Shown here: positions 49,068 through 58,233 of the stretch, one piece after another | Layout: each line of letters starts with the position of its first letter | Numbering within the stretch: position 1 is the first letter of the stretch | Assembly (NCBI GenBank): GCA_017993055.1 | Contig: JAGONM010000004.1 | Span: 94,633 to 158,632, forward strand | DNA length: 64,000 bases | Direction: 5' to 3' | DNA from: Armatimonadota bacterium | GTDB lineage: Bacteria; Armatimonadota; UBA5829; DTJY01 | Notes under the pieces: model-generated | Seen by the model: only the letters and a program-made list of their open reading frames with translations | Database searches by the model: none | Told to the model about the DNA's origin: nothing | Position numbers and translations under genes: made by a program

Positions 49068-52000
49068 TTAGTCTGCCGGCACGAGCGTGATAGTGAACCT
49101 CTCGCCGAACTGCGTGCGGTTCATGGCGTCGAAAGCGAGAGTCACCTCGACCGGTGACTTCACGTTTTCGTACAGACGCGTTTCGACCGTAGCCGACTGC
49201 AGGTGGCCGACATTGCGTTTAGGCCGCACAGGTAACGTGTAGCGGTCGGAATGCGCGGAGATGACGACTGTTCCCGTCTCACGCTTTCCTGACAGGAGGG
49301 TGGCTTCGCCCAGGTTGGTGAACCCGATTCGCGCCTTCACGGTCGTCCCCGACGCGACTCTGATGCTCCCGTCCTTCTCGGCTCGGACCCACCTGCCGTT
49401 CGAGTCCTGAACCTCTACCAGGTCAAACGCCGCATCGAGGTACTTCGGCGGATTGTTCCCGGTGAGCGGCACGTTCCCGACGGCGACCAACGGGCAGTTC
49501 GCCGAGGTCGTGCCCGTGCCGTCGGTCCGCAGGCCCGGCGCGAGTCCCTGGTCTATCGCGGCCCAAAACCGCCTCTTGGACGCGTCGTAGATGCCCGCGA
49601 TGCCCTCGGGGTACTTGTCACGGTCGATCGTGATCCAATAGTCAATCGGCTTCGATGACGGGCCGTTCAGGTACTGATCGGCATATCGGCGGATGACCTT
49701 GCTGACCGGCTTGTCCGAACCGTCTGGGTTGATCACCCCGTAATCGCTGTTCTCGCCCACCCTGAATCCGCCGGGGTAGTACCAAGAGTAGAGGCCGTCG
49801 GCGCCGCTCTTGATGAGCATCTGGTACCACTGCTCGTAGAACCGCGCCTGGTATTCGAGCTTGTCCTCGGTGCTCCGCATCTGCGAGTTGTCCCACGCGG
49901 TGACTCCCTGCTCCTTCCAGAGCATCGGCTTCTCGGGCGCGGCCCAGCGCGCGTATTCGAACTGAAACCAGGCGGGCTTAACCTTCTCCCAGCTGTCGCC
50001 GATGCGCCCATACGCCTCCGGCGCGAGAAAGTCAACCGCCCCTGCCAGGTACGGGAAGTCGTAAGGTATGCGTCCCTCCCAGCGGTAGTTCGGGTTCGAC
50101 GCCTCTGCCATCCGGAAACTCACCAGGTGGTTCGGGTCTACGCTGCGTATCAGCTGCCGCGCCTCACCGTACTTCTTGTACAGCAGGGTGTCCAGGAAGC
50201 GTCGGTATGCGGCCGCCATCACCCGCCACTCGCCGTCTTCCAGTGTCTGATGCGGCTCGGGGTTCGTTATCTTGCCGTTCGCGTCCCTGGTCACTGGGAA
50301 GCCCCAGTCCTTCTCGGCGTTCTCCACGCTCCCGTACCGTTCGACTATCCACTTCTCCCACTCGCCGTCCCAGATCACGCGGTCTCGCTGGTGCCCGAAC
50401 ATCGGCTCCCACGCGAGGTCGTATGCGACCACCGTGTCGTTTTCATGCAGGCGCAGGTCGGTGATCATCTCACCGATCTGAGGCCACAGGAAGTCCATTG
50501 GCGTGCCGGGGCGAAGAGAGACATCCGCCCTCATTCCGGCGGCATCCAGGCGGCGGAGCAGATCGAGCATGTTCTGGGCCTTGTGGTGGCCGGTATACAT
50601 GAAGACGCTGACGGCGTTGTAGCCGAGGTCCTTCATGTGATCAATGTCGCGCTGGACGATCTCGGGGTCATACGACCGCGCTCCGATCCAGTGCTCGAAG
50701 TACTCGCCGTCCTCGGTCCCCACTCCGGACGACGGCATGTAGTTGACGCCGTGGGCTCGCCATCGCTTGCCGTCGAGCACGAAATCGCCGTCCTCGGTGG
50801 TGACGAAGTGCCTGTCCCTCTTCGGAGTCCACACGTTGACGGGGTGCGTGACTCTGTCAACGACCTTGCCGGCAACGAGCAACTCCGCCGTGGCGATGTA
50901 GCCGCCTTCCGGCCACCTCTCCGGCTTCCAGTTCCTTGCGAGGTTGGCGTTCTGGCCGGCGTCGTGCGTGAGGGTGAACTCCGCGTCGGTAGCGATCCGG
51001 CCGCTCTTCGCCTCCGTGATGACGACCCGCGCCTTCACCGTCCTTGGAGATTCCTTCCCGAGGTTGGCGACGGTTGCCCCCAGCATGATCTGCTGATCGT
51101 CGAAATAGGTGTAGAAATCGGTGCCGGCGTCAACGAAGAATTCGCCTTCCAGCATTCTCTCCGCGATCTGTCGGACGAGCCCGAGCGCGGCCGGCGACTT
51201 GTACCAGTCTGTGCCGCCGATCCCGAAAGATGCCCAGACGCCCCCTTTGAACGGGCCGTCTGCGTGTGCGATCATCGTGACGGGCGTCCCGCGCCACTCG
51301 CCGCCGGCGGTCTCGGCCTGAACGAGTGGTATGTAACGCCATGCCCTGCCTTTGTCGAACCCGCCGCCGCCTGGCCTCGGGTGCGGAGATCGGATGATGC
51401 CGGGAACGTCGAGTTTGGTCTCGCCGGCGACGGTTTGGTCCTCGCGCACGCTCAGCGATGCCGCGCCGGTCGAATCGAAGAACTTGTAGCCCGGCGAGAG
51501 TATGTCGAGCCTCGGAGGGTCAAACGCTCCGAGTACCTCCTCATACTCCGCAGTCATCTGTGCCGTGCCGAACGGGCCGACCCAGTATTCCTGCCTGCCG
51601 ATGACGGCGCCCATGTGAGTGTGCGCCATGCCGAAAGACATCCGAACGGCGTTCTCCGGCTTCAGGCGGTCGCCCCGGAAGCCGCGATTCGGATTGCTCA
51701 GCCAGTACTTGAAATCCTCCGGGACGAGTACGTACTGCCGCCACTCCGGGTAGAGCGGAACGACGGCTATCCACCGAGAACCGTCGTTCTCCACCCACTC
51801 GATCGCCAGTTGGGTCGTCAGCGGTCCGCCCTTGGCCGAGAAGACGGTCAGTGTGTGCCCCGCGGGGAAGGCCTTCTCGATGTCCGCTGCGACGCCATAG
51901 GTGTCCCAGGAGGTCAGGTTGGGGATGACGACGTGCGCCGAGCGCGTTCCGGCAGCCGGACCCTGGTCAACGATCTCTATCGTGGACGGCTCCCTATCGT

Positions 52001-52472
52001 TGTCGCTCGCCCTGTGCCAGTCCGAGGCCTTCCCGGACTTGAAGTCGTAGATGACATGCGGCGGCGGGGTCCCCGCTTTTGCCCGCTGATAGTCGTCGAG
52101 GGTTATCCACTTCCCGCCTGCCATGATATATGCCGTCTGCCACATCGGCGCATTGAGCGCGATGATGTCGCCGCCCGCCTTCAGGAATGCCTCGATCGCC
52201 CCGGTGGACTTCGCCGGCAGCGCGGCCGAGTTGGGCAGCACCAGGAGGTCCGTGTCCGACCACCCGTGGCCGCAGATGTCCTCTGCGCTGAGAGAGCGGA
52301 TCTCGTAGCCGGCCTGACGGATCTGCGCCTCGACCAAATCTGAGAGCGCCGCGTCGTCTCCCGGCAATTGGCTCTTGAGGATCACTGCCTTTGCCCCAGT
52401 TGCCGCCGCGGACGCTGCCAGCGCGAACGTTAGACAGAACGTGATGAGAAATCTGTGGATGTCAACTGCCAT
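49068..52472 (-). CDS. Large secreted multidomain glycoside-hydrolase-like protein
   Basis: 1134 residues from the ATG at 52472, chosen because AGGAGG lies 9 bases upstream; signal peptide to about 26. The N-terminal part has a glutamine-amidotransferase-like segment (LLVLPNSAALPAKSTGAIEAFLKAGGDIIALNAP, about 60-95), followed by beta-rich domains. About residues 560-960 are a (beta/alpha)8 hydrolase domain of clan GH-A type: FVLDGKRWRAHGVNYMPSS, DLGYNAVSVFMYTG, GMRADVSLRPG, DTVVAYDLAWEPMFG (candidate acid/base Glu), VDFLAPEAYG and KPMLWKEQG (candidate nucleophile Glu). It ends with an all-beta domain (about 1000-1134). Family GH2, GH5 or GH42 cannot be chosen without profiles. Operon partner: the sialidase gene. 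Confidence 0.75.
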   Translation of the reverse strand: MAVDIHRFLITFCLTFALAASAAATGAKAVILKSQLPGDDAALSDLVEAQIRQAGYEIRSLSAEDICGHGWSDTDLLVLPNSAALPAKSTGAIEAFLKAGGDIIALNAPMWQTAYIMAGGKWITLDDYQRAKAGTPPPHVIYDFKSGKASDWHRASDNDREPSTIEIVDQGPAAGTRSAHVVIPNLTSWDTYGVAADIEKAFPAGHTLTVFSAKGGPLTTQLAIEWVENDGSRWIAVVPLYPEWRQYVLVPEDFKYWLSNPNRGFRGDRLKPENAVRMSFGMAHTHMGAVIGRQEYWVGPFGTAQMTAEYEEVLGAFDPPRLDILSPGYKFFDSTGAASLSVREDQTVAGETKLDVPGIIRSPHPRPGGGGFDKGRAWRYIPLVQAETAGGEWRGTPVTMIAHADGPFKGGVWASFGIGGTDWYKSPAALGLVRQIAERMLEGEFFVDAGTDFYTYFDDQQIMLGATVANLGKESPRTVKARVVITEAKSGRIATDAEFTLTHDAGQNANLARNWKPERWPEGGYIATAELLVAGKVVDRVTHPVNVWTPKRDRHFVTTEDGDFVLDGKRWRAHGVNYMPSSGVGTEDGEYFEHWIGARSYDPEIVQRDIDHMKDLGYNAVSVFMYTGHHKAQNMLDLLRRLDAAGMRADVSLRPGTPMDFLWPQIGEMITDLRLHENDTVVAYDLAWEPMFGHQRDRVIWDGEWEKWIVERYGSVENAEKDWGFPVTRDANGKITNPEPHQTLEDGEWRVMAAAYRRFLDTLLYKKYGEARQLIRSVDPNHLVSFRMAEASNPNYRWEGRIPYDFPYLAGAVDFLAPEAYGRIGDSWEKVKPAWFQFEYARWAAPEKPMLWKEQGVTAWDNSQMRSTEDKLEYQARFYEQWYQMLIKSGADGLYSWYYPGGFRVGENSDYGVINPDGSDKPVSKVIRRYADQYLNGPSSKPIDYWITIDRDKYPEGIAGIYDASKRRFWAAIDQGLAPGLRTDGTGTTSANCPLVAVGNVPLTGNNPPKYLDAAFDLVEVQDSNGRWVRAEKDGSIRVASGTTVKARIGFTNLGEATLLSGKRETGTVVISAHSDRYTLPVRPKRNVGHLQSATVETRLYENVKSPVEVTLAFDAMNRTQFGERFTITLVPAD

Positions 52473-52554
52473 CAGACCGAACCTCCTGCTTGCCGTGAGC
52501 CGCACTATTCTCGAGCGCTATGTTCGCCCGCCGCGCGCTCGAGTCCTGCCGATG

Positions 52555-52584
52555 CTGACGAACGGTTGCGCGGCGTGCTATACT
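52555..52584 (+). promoter_or_regulatory. Extended -10 promoter of the second sialidase-like gene
   Basis: TGCTATACT (-10 at 52579-52584) is an extended -10 form; CTGACG 18 bases upstream is a weak -35. The start codon is at 52608. Confidence 0.5.
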
Positions 52585-52607
52585 ACGCAGGCAGGGAGGT
52601 TATCCAT

Positions 52608-53663
52608 ATGCTGTACGCGGTCGCGCTGTTGGGTTGTATCGTAACGGCTCAGAATGCCGATATCGGATTCACATCGCTTGTCGGTCAGGTCTCTCGGGAG
52701 TACCCTCGCCACAGCGAGGGCGACATTGTCGAGCTCGATGACGGCACGCTTCTGCTCGCATGGACGAGGTTCACCGGCGGTGGCGCGGATCATTCCACCG
52801 CTCACATCGCGGCGATGACGTCTGAGGACGGCGGGCTCACGTGGTCCGAGCCGTATGTCATCCAGGAGAACACCGGCAAGCAGAACGTGATGTCGCTCAG
52901 CTTCCTGAGGCTGAAGTCGGGGAAGATCGGCATGTTCTACCTCGAGAAGAACAGCAACTCCGATCTTCAGGTTCACTTCCGCTACTCGGCGGACGAGGCA
53001 AAGACGTGGGGGCCGATTCAAAAGGTCCCGACGCCCTCCGGCTACAGCATCGTCAACAACGACCGGATCATTCAGCTCAAGACCGGGCGGATCATCGTTC
53101 CGATCTCGTACGAGTTCGACATCAGCGTAGCCGATGATCCGCTGCTGGTCTTCTGCATGTATTCCGACGACGAGGGCAGAACTTGGAAGCGCTCGGTCCC
53201 CGATCTGAAGTGCCCGCAGAGAGGCGCGATGGAGCCCGGAGTGGTGGAACTTGCGAACGGCCGTGTGCTGATGGTCATCCGCAACCAGACGGGCCGCGTC
53301 TACAGCAGCTTGTCCAAAGACCGAGGGGCGACGTGGTCCGAGGCTCAGCCGACGGATGTGAAGTCGCCCGAGTCGCCGGCGACGATCAAGCGCATTCCCG
53401 GCACGAGGAACCTGCTCCTTGTGTGGAACAACAATGGAACGGGTAGCAGGCAGCGCTCGCCGCTTACCGCTGCTGTTTCGAAGGACAACGGCAAGACCTG
53501 GCTCAATGTGAAGAACATCGAGGACGACCCCACGTCGAACTACGCGTACGTCAGCGTCGACTTCGTGAAGGACCGCGTGCTTCTGACCTACTACGACAAC
53601 CCGAAGGGTGGGGGTTGGAACCTGCGCTTCCGAAACATCCCGCTGAATTGGTTCACTGAGTGA
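52608..53663 (+). CDS. Sialidase-like BNR-repeat protein (copy 2)
   Basis: 351 residues from the ATG at 52608, which has AGGGAGG upstream; the same frame is open further back, but the upstream part overlaps the start of the minus-strand gene. Signal peptide of about 18 residues. Repeats: TSEDGGLTWS, SADEAKTWG, SDDEGRTWK, SKDRGATWS, SKDNGKTWL. YPRHSEGDIVELDDGTLLLAWTRF and PQRGAMEPGVVELANGRVLMVIRNQTGRVY are the sialidase-like strands. Divergent from the GH-like/sialidase operon and probably the same function class. Secreted exo-glycosidase by inference. Confidence 0.87.
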   Translation: MLYAVALLGCIVTAQNADIGFTSLVGQVSREYPRHSEGDIVELDDGTLLLAWTRFTGGGADHSTAHIAAMTSEDGGLTWSEPYVIQENTGKQNVMSLSFLRLKSGKIGMFYLEKNSNSDLQVHFRYSADEAKTWGPIQKVPTPSGYSIVNNDRIIQLKTGRIIVPISYEFDISVADDPLLVFCMYSDDEGRTWKRSVPDLKCPQRGAMEPGVVELANGRVLMVIRNQTGRVYSSLSKDRGATWSEAQPTDVKSPESPATIKRIPGTRNLLLVWNNNGTGSRQRSPLTAAVSKDNGKTWLNVKNIEDDPTSNYAYVSVDFVKDRVLLTYYDNPKGGGWNLRFRNIPLNWFTE

Positions 53664-53672
53664 ACGCTCAGA

Positions 53673-53706
53673 GAGAAGGCAGCCTGCTCATGCAGGCTGC
53701 CTTCTC
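53673..53706. terminator. Bidirectional terminator, perfect 15-bp hairpin
   Basis: Stem 53673-53687 with 53692-53706 and loop TCAT, between the convergent sialidase and phosphatase-fold genes. Confidence 0.85.
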
Positions 53707-53732
53707 GGTCAACTGCCATCGGTGAACTCAGG

Positions 53733-54827
53733 TTACTTCGTCAGTACAGCGCCCTTGTACTTCGGCTGCTGCTTCGCGACATCAACACCCATCTCCTTCA
53801 GGATGGTCGGGGCCAAGTCGCGCTGGTCGCCGTCTCTGGCCAGGGTCTTGAGGTTCGACGCCAGGAAGACGTACGGCGCGTTGCTGTGCGATGTCTTGCC
53901 CTCGTCGAATCCGTGGTCTGCCGTAACGAAGACCATCGTCTTGTCATAGATGCCGAGTGTCTTCAGCTTCTTCAGGCATTCGCCGAGCATCTTGTCGCAG
54001 CTGATGATGGCGTCGTTATACTCTTTCGAGTTCTCGCCATGGTTGTGGCCCATGTGGTCCGGATCGCTGTAGTGGAAGAACGCGAAGAAGCGGCCCTTGG
54101 AGTACTTGTCCAGATATCCGAGCATCAGCGGGCCGACTACATCGTAGGTGCGACCTTTCTCGCCGTCCCACACATCGAGGGCCTTTGCGGTATTCAGGAA
54201 CGGTTCGCCGTCAGTGTTCTGGATGACTCCCTTGAGGTTCTGAACCGTGGCCTTCCTCTTCCTGGCGGCCTGCGTCGCGGCATCCGGGTCCTCCAGGCCG
54301 GTAACGGTGGCGTTGGCCGGTTTTCCTCTGCCGCCTGACTTTGCCTGAATCTGCGCGAGCTTCGCCTTCGCAGCCTTGATATCCGCGGGCTTGGAAGGAG
54401 GGCAGGCGCCGACGTGATGGGTCTTTGCCGTGAGCATGATCGTGGCGACTTTGTCCTTGCCGTACGTCTGGTCCAAGCGCTCGAAGATCGAGTAACCCGC
54501 CGGTATGGCCCTGAACTTCCCGTTGCTCATTACGCCGGTGACGTCCGGATCGTATCCGGTGAGCATCTGAGTGTGTCCGGCCTTCGTGTCAGTGCTGTGG
54601 CTGGTCACATCCATCTTTACCGTCTTGCCCTCCGCGATGAGCTTGGCCAGGTTGGGAAGCTCCCCGCGCTTGAGGCATTCGTTGACATGATCCCTCTGGG
54701 CCCCGTCCCATGAGAACAGGATCGCGTTCCGCTGGGCCGTCGGCGTGGCCTCGTTGAATGCGAGCGCCGGAATGCACGCCGCGGCCAGAACCAGTGTCAA
54801 GATCAGAAATGTGCGTACCCTACTCAA
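53733..54827 (-). CDS. Secreted alkaline-phosphatase-fold phosphodiesterase/phosphatase
   Basis: 364 residues if the TTG at 54827 is used, since AGGAGG lies 7 bases upstream; the ATG at 54884 would add 19 residues before the signal peptide. Motifs of the type I phosphodiesterase/nucleotide pyrophosphatase superfamily: NAILFSWDGAQRDHVN, THHVGACPP, STDTKAGHTQMLTG (with the Thr/Ser nucleophile in MDVTSHSTDTKAGH), FFAFFHYSDPDHMGHNHGENSKEY and MVFVTADHGFDEGK. The family cleaves phosphomonoesters or phosphodiesters with two zinc ions. Exported, single-gene unit. Substrate unknown. Confidence 0.85.
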   Translation of the reverse strand: MSRVRTFLILTLVLAAACIPALAFNEATPTAQRNAILFSWDGAQRDHVNECLKRGELPNLAKLIAEGKTVKMDVTSHSTDTKAGHTQMLTGYDPDVTGVMSNGKFRAIPAGYSIFERLDQTYGKDKVATIMLTAKTHHVGACPPSKPADIKAAKAKLAQIQAKSGGRGKPANATVTGLEDPDAATQAARKRKATVQNLKGVIQNTDGEPFLNTAKALDVWDGEKGRTYDVVGPLMLGYLDKYSKGRFFAFFHYSDPDHMGHNHGENSKEYNDAIISCDKMLGECLKKLKTLGIYDKTMVFVTADHGFDEGKTSHSNAPYVFLASNLKTLARDGDQRDLAPTILKEMGVDVAKQQPKYKGAVLTK

Positions 54828-54978
54828 TCCTTTACCTCCTGGTAGCTGTTTGTCTTGCTCTTGGTGTAGACGCTCATCTGCCACCGAAGTTCACTGCATA
54901 TCCGGCGGAGGACTCGGCCGAGCAGGCGGCGAAAAGCCTGTTAGGACGGAGCGGCGTAGCATAGGCGGAGGCAATAGC

Positions 54979-56061
54979 GTGGGCATCGAGTGGAAACGGG
55001 ACTGGGAGAAGTCGCGGGAGCGGTTCGAGGCATGGTGGCACGGCGAGGTTGTAGATCGCCCGCTGCTTCAGGTGTTTGCGCCGAGCGATGACGCGCCCGA
55101 CGAACCGATGCCGGCCTACGACTCGCTCGAGGCCCGGTACCTGGACGCCGACTGGCGCATCCGCAGGCTGGAGTGGGAGATGGCCCGCACGTACTACGCG
55201 GGCGATGCCTTCCCATACGTCGATACGCACATAGGCCCGGGAACGCTCTCTCTCTACCTTGGTGCGCGGCCCGAGTTCCATCACAACACCGTCTGGTATC
55301 ACAAGTGCGTGCACGACATACCGAACGGCAAGCCTCCCGTGTTCGACGAGCAGAATCCTTACTGGCAGGCGAGCCTCCGCATCGCGAGGGATTGCGTAGA
55401 CCACTTCCAGGGACGCGCGCTCGTCTCGTTCCCGGACCTCATCGAGAACGCGGATACGATCTCGTCGCTGTTCGGCAACGAGGAACTGCTCTTCGCGCTC
55501 GTCGAGCATCCGGCGAAGGTCCATGAGTTCCAGAGGGCGATCCAGCCGCTGTACATCGAGTACCACAGGCGCCTCTACGAGATCATCAAGGACGAGGTCG
55601 GCGGGTCGTGCTTCTCGGCGTTTCGGATCTACGGCAGGGGCCGGATAGCGAAGCTCCAGTGCGACTTCAGTGCGATGATCTCGGCGGCGATGTTCGAAGA
55701 GTTCGTGTTGCCGTACATGTCTGAGCAGTGCCGCCAGCTCGACCACACGGTCTATCACTGGGACGGGACGTGCGCGCTCCAGCATGAGGGTCCGCTGCTT
55801 GGGATGGCCGATCTGCAGGCGATCCAGTGGACGCCGGGCGCGGGCCAGCCCGGTATCGGCGACCCGCTCTGGTATCCGTTGTACCGACGAATACGCGCGG
55901 CCGGCAAGTCCGTCATGATGCTTGGAGTGACTCCGGGCGAGGCGCAGGCCCTCGTCGAGGAGTTCGGCCCTGAGGGTCTGGATCTGGTCGTGAATGCCGA
56001 CTCGCACGAGGAGGCTGACGACCTGGTCCGCCTCTCATACGGCTGGAGGAAACGGGTCTGA
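54979..56061 (+). CDS. Uroporphyrinogen-decarboxylase-family protein (copy 3)
   Basis: 360 residues from the GTG at 54979, with GGCGGAGG 7 bases upstream; longer in-frame starts overlap the divergent gene. RFEAWWHGEVVDRPLLQVFAP at the start, ALVSFPDLIENADTISSLFGNEELLFAL, SAFRIYGRGRIAKLQCDFSAMISAAMFEEFVLPYMSEQC, YHWDGTCALQHEGPLLGMADLQAIQWTPGAGQPGIGDPLWYPLYRRI and LDLVVNADSHEEADDLVRL match the URO-D superfamily group that often sits next to sugar ABC transporters. It is 88 bases before the permease gene, supporting a link between this protein and the transported compound. Confidence 0.8.
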   Translation: MGIEWKRDWEKSRERFEAWWHGEVVDRPLLQVFAPSDDAPDEPMPAYDSLEARYLDADWRIRRLEWEMARTYYAGDAFPYVDTHIGPGTLSLYLGARPEFHHNTVWYHKCVHDIPNGKPPVFDEQNPYWQASLRIARDCVDHFQGRALVSFPDLIENADTISSLFGNEELLFALVEHPAKVHEFQRAIQPLYIEYHRRLYEIIKDEVGGSCFSAFRIYGRGRIAKLQCDFSAMISAAMFEEFVLPYMSEQCRQLDHTVYHWDGTCALQHEGPLLGMADLQAIQWTPGAGQPGIGDPLWYPLYRRIRAAGKSVMMLGVTPGEAQALVEEFGPEGLDLVVNADSHEEADDLVRLSYGWRKRV

Positions 56062-56149
56062 ACGAATGCCGACTGGGGCTGGTGAAACGTGAAGGGAACG
56101 TCCTTGGGTCGCGGGAACATACCCGCAGATTTCGGCCGGCGGAGGAACT

Positions 56150-57190
56150 ATGGCGGACAGCGCGTCTGAAGGGATGAAGCCCCCGGAAACGTCTCCCTGG
56201 AAACGCTCTCTCTCGGTAATCGGCAGTTTCCGGGGCGTCGCCGCCCTGATCGCCGTGTTCCTTCTAGGCGTGTTCTTCACGCCGGTGAAGCTGGACACGG
56301 GGTTGCCGATCTTCCTCGATCCGCAGACGCAGTCGAGCATCCTTTTTGAGTACGCGGAATACGGCATCCTCGCGACGGGCATGACGCTGGTTATCCTCAC
56401 GGGAGGTATTGATCTCTCCGTCGGCTCGGTCCTCGGTTTTGCTGCCACTCTCTTCTCGCTGCTCGTGATCAAGTACGGATGGAATCCGGGCACTGCATTC
56501 CTGGTGACGCTCCTTGCGGGAGCATCCCTGGGAAGCGTCAGCGGGTTCCTGATCTCGAGGTTTCGAATGCAGCCGTTTGTGGCGACCCTGGCGATGATGG
56601 TCGCCGCGAGAGGCGCCGCCAAGTGGATTTCCGGCGGCATCAAGATCCAGCCCGGCACCGACGCCACCTACGCCTACCAGAGCGGGACTCCCGAGTTCTA
56701 CTCCTCGATGACGTCGAAGCTTCCGGGGGTGGGGATGCAGCCCATCACGCTGATGTTCCTGGTCACCATCCTCATCATGCTGTTCGTCGTTCGGTACACG
56801 CGATTCGGAAGGCATCTGTACGCCATCGGAGGGAACGAAGAGGCCGCGCGCCTGTCGGGGATAAACGTTGCGACCAGCAAGTTGGGGGCGTACGTGCTCT
56901 GCGGTGGGCTGGCGGCGATGGCGGGTGTCGCCAACGCATGCAGGCTCGAGCTCGGCAACCCCGAGTCCGGCGCGACCTACGAACTCGATGCGATCGCCGC
57001 GGTGGTCATCGGCGGCACGAGCCTGATGGGCGGTCGAGGCGGTATGTTTCTTACCCTGATAGGGGTGCTGATCATAGCCTACATAGATAAGATTCTGAGC
57101 ATAAACAACGTCGAACCGGCATTGCGTCTGCTGGCGAAAGGCGGTATCATCGTCGCCGCCGTTCTCATCCAGCAGAGCAGAAAAGAGTAG
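56150..57190 (+). CDS. Ribose-type ABC transporter permease
   Basis: 346 residues with about 8-10 membrane segments. LATGMTLVILTGGIDLSVGSVLGFAATLFSLL and SGFLISRFRMQPFVATLAMM are the RbsC-type motif region, RFGRHLYAIGGNEEAARLSGINV is the cytoplasmic loop contacting the ATPase, and AIAAVVIGGTSLMGGRGGMFLTLIGVLI closes the domain. It belongs to the carbohydrate uptake transporter-2 family. No ATPase (RbsA-like) gene follows or precedes it in the window. Confidence 0.92.
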   Translation: MADSASEGMKPPETSPWKRSLSVIGSFRGVAALIAVFLLGVFFTPVKLDTGLPIFLDPQTQSSILFEYAEYGILATGMTLVILTGGIDLSVGSVLGFAATLFSLLVIKYGWNPGTAFLVTLLAGASLGSVSGFLISRFRMQPFVATLAMMVAARGAAKWISGGIKIQPGTDATYAYQSGTPEFYSSMTSKLPGVGMQPITLMFLVTILIMLFVVRYTRFGRHLYAIGGNEEAARLSGINVATSKLGAYVLCGGLAAMAGVANACRLELGNPESGATYELDAIAAVVIGGTSLMGGRGGMFLTLIGVLIIAYIDKILSINNVEPALRLLAKGGIIVAAVLIQQSRKE

Positions 57191-57201
57191 AGGAGAGTAA
57201 C

Positions 57202-58164
57202 ATGCGAAATCCGTGGAAGCTGTTCGTTGTCGTGGCTGTCGTTGTCGTCGCGGCGTCATTTGTGGGCTGCTCCAAGCAGCGGTCGGCGGGGAAGAAGGGT
57301 GCCGCCGAGAACCCATGGGTGATCGGCATGTCGCAGTGCAACCGGGGCGAGCCCTGGCGGGTCCAGATGGACGCCGACATCAAGGCGGCCGCCGAGGCGC
57401 ATCCCGAGGTCAAGGTCCTTTTCAAGGACGCCCAGAACAAGGAGACGATCCAGCAGGACCAGGTCGGCGAGTTCGTTGCTCAGGGCGTCGACCTGATCAT
57501 CATCAGCCCGAAGGAGTCGCGGCCGCTTACGAAGCCGGTCGCCGATGCCATGGCCGCCGGCATCCCCGTGATCGTGCTCGACCGCAAGGTAGAAGGTGAC
57601 AAGTACACCTGCTTCATCGGTGCGGACAATGTGCTGATCGGCAGGAAGGCGGGCGAGTATATTGTCAAGAAACTGGGTGGCAAGGGTAAGGTCGTGGAGC
57701 TTCAGGGGCTGATGACCTCCACCCCCGGTCAGGAGCGGCACAACGGATTCCTGGAGGGAATCAAGGGCTCCGGCATCGAAGTCGTGTTCGCAGCGGACTG
57801 TGCGTGGCTCGAGGATAACGCCCAGAGGGAGATGAAATCGGCGCTCTCTCGCTTCGCGGAGATTGATGCCGTCTACGGGCACAACGATCCGAGCGCTCAC
57901 GGTGCGTACCTTGTCACCAAGCAGGAGGGCAAGGGCCGCGAGAAGCAGATCGAGTTCGTCGGCATAGACGCGCTCCCCCACGAGGGTGTGCGCTACGTGA
58001 GGGAAGGTATCCTTAGTGCCACCTTCCAGTACCCGACCGGCGGTCCGGAGGCGATCGAGACCGCGATCAAGATACTCAAGGGCGAGCAGGTCGAGAAGAA
58101 CATCACCCTGGGCACCAAGATATACACCATGGACAACGTGGGCAAAGGTGGAGAGGGGCTCTAG
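57202..58164 (+). CDS. Sugar ABC transporter substrate-binding lipoprotein (RbsB-like)
   Basis: 320 residues. MRNPWKLFVVVAVVVVAASFVGC gives a lipobox ending in Cys23. The periplasmic-binding protein fold of family 1 follows: WVIGMSQCNRGEPWRVQMDADIKAAA, VAQGVDLIIISPKESRPLTKPVADAMAAGIPVIVLDRKV, GADNVLIGRKAGEYIVKKLGG, and EIDAVYGHNDPSAHGAYLV. These proteins bind ribose, galactose, xylose, inositol or related compounds and deliver them to the permease. Eleven bases from the permease gene. Confidence 0.93.
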   Translation: MRNPWKLFVVVAVVVVAASFVGCSKQRSAGKKGAAENPWVIGMSQCNRGEPWRVQMDADIKAAAEAHPEVKVLFKDAQNKETIQQDQVGEFVAQGVDLIIISPKESRPLTKPVADAMAAGIPVIVLDRKVEGDKYTCFIGADNVLIGRKAGEYIVKKLGGKGKVVELQGLMTSTPGQERHNGFLEGIKGSGIEVVFAADCAWLEDNAQREMKSALSRFAEIDAVYGHNDPSAHGAYLVTKQEGKGREKQIEFVGIDALPHEGVRYVREGILSATFQYPTGGPEAIETAIKILKGEQVEKNITLGTKIYTMDNVGKGGEGL

Positions 58165-58233
58165 TATTACAGAAACCGTCATTCTGTGAGCAACTCGGGA
58201 TGACAACCGCGATGCTACCGTGAGGAGGTCGTC

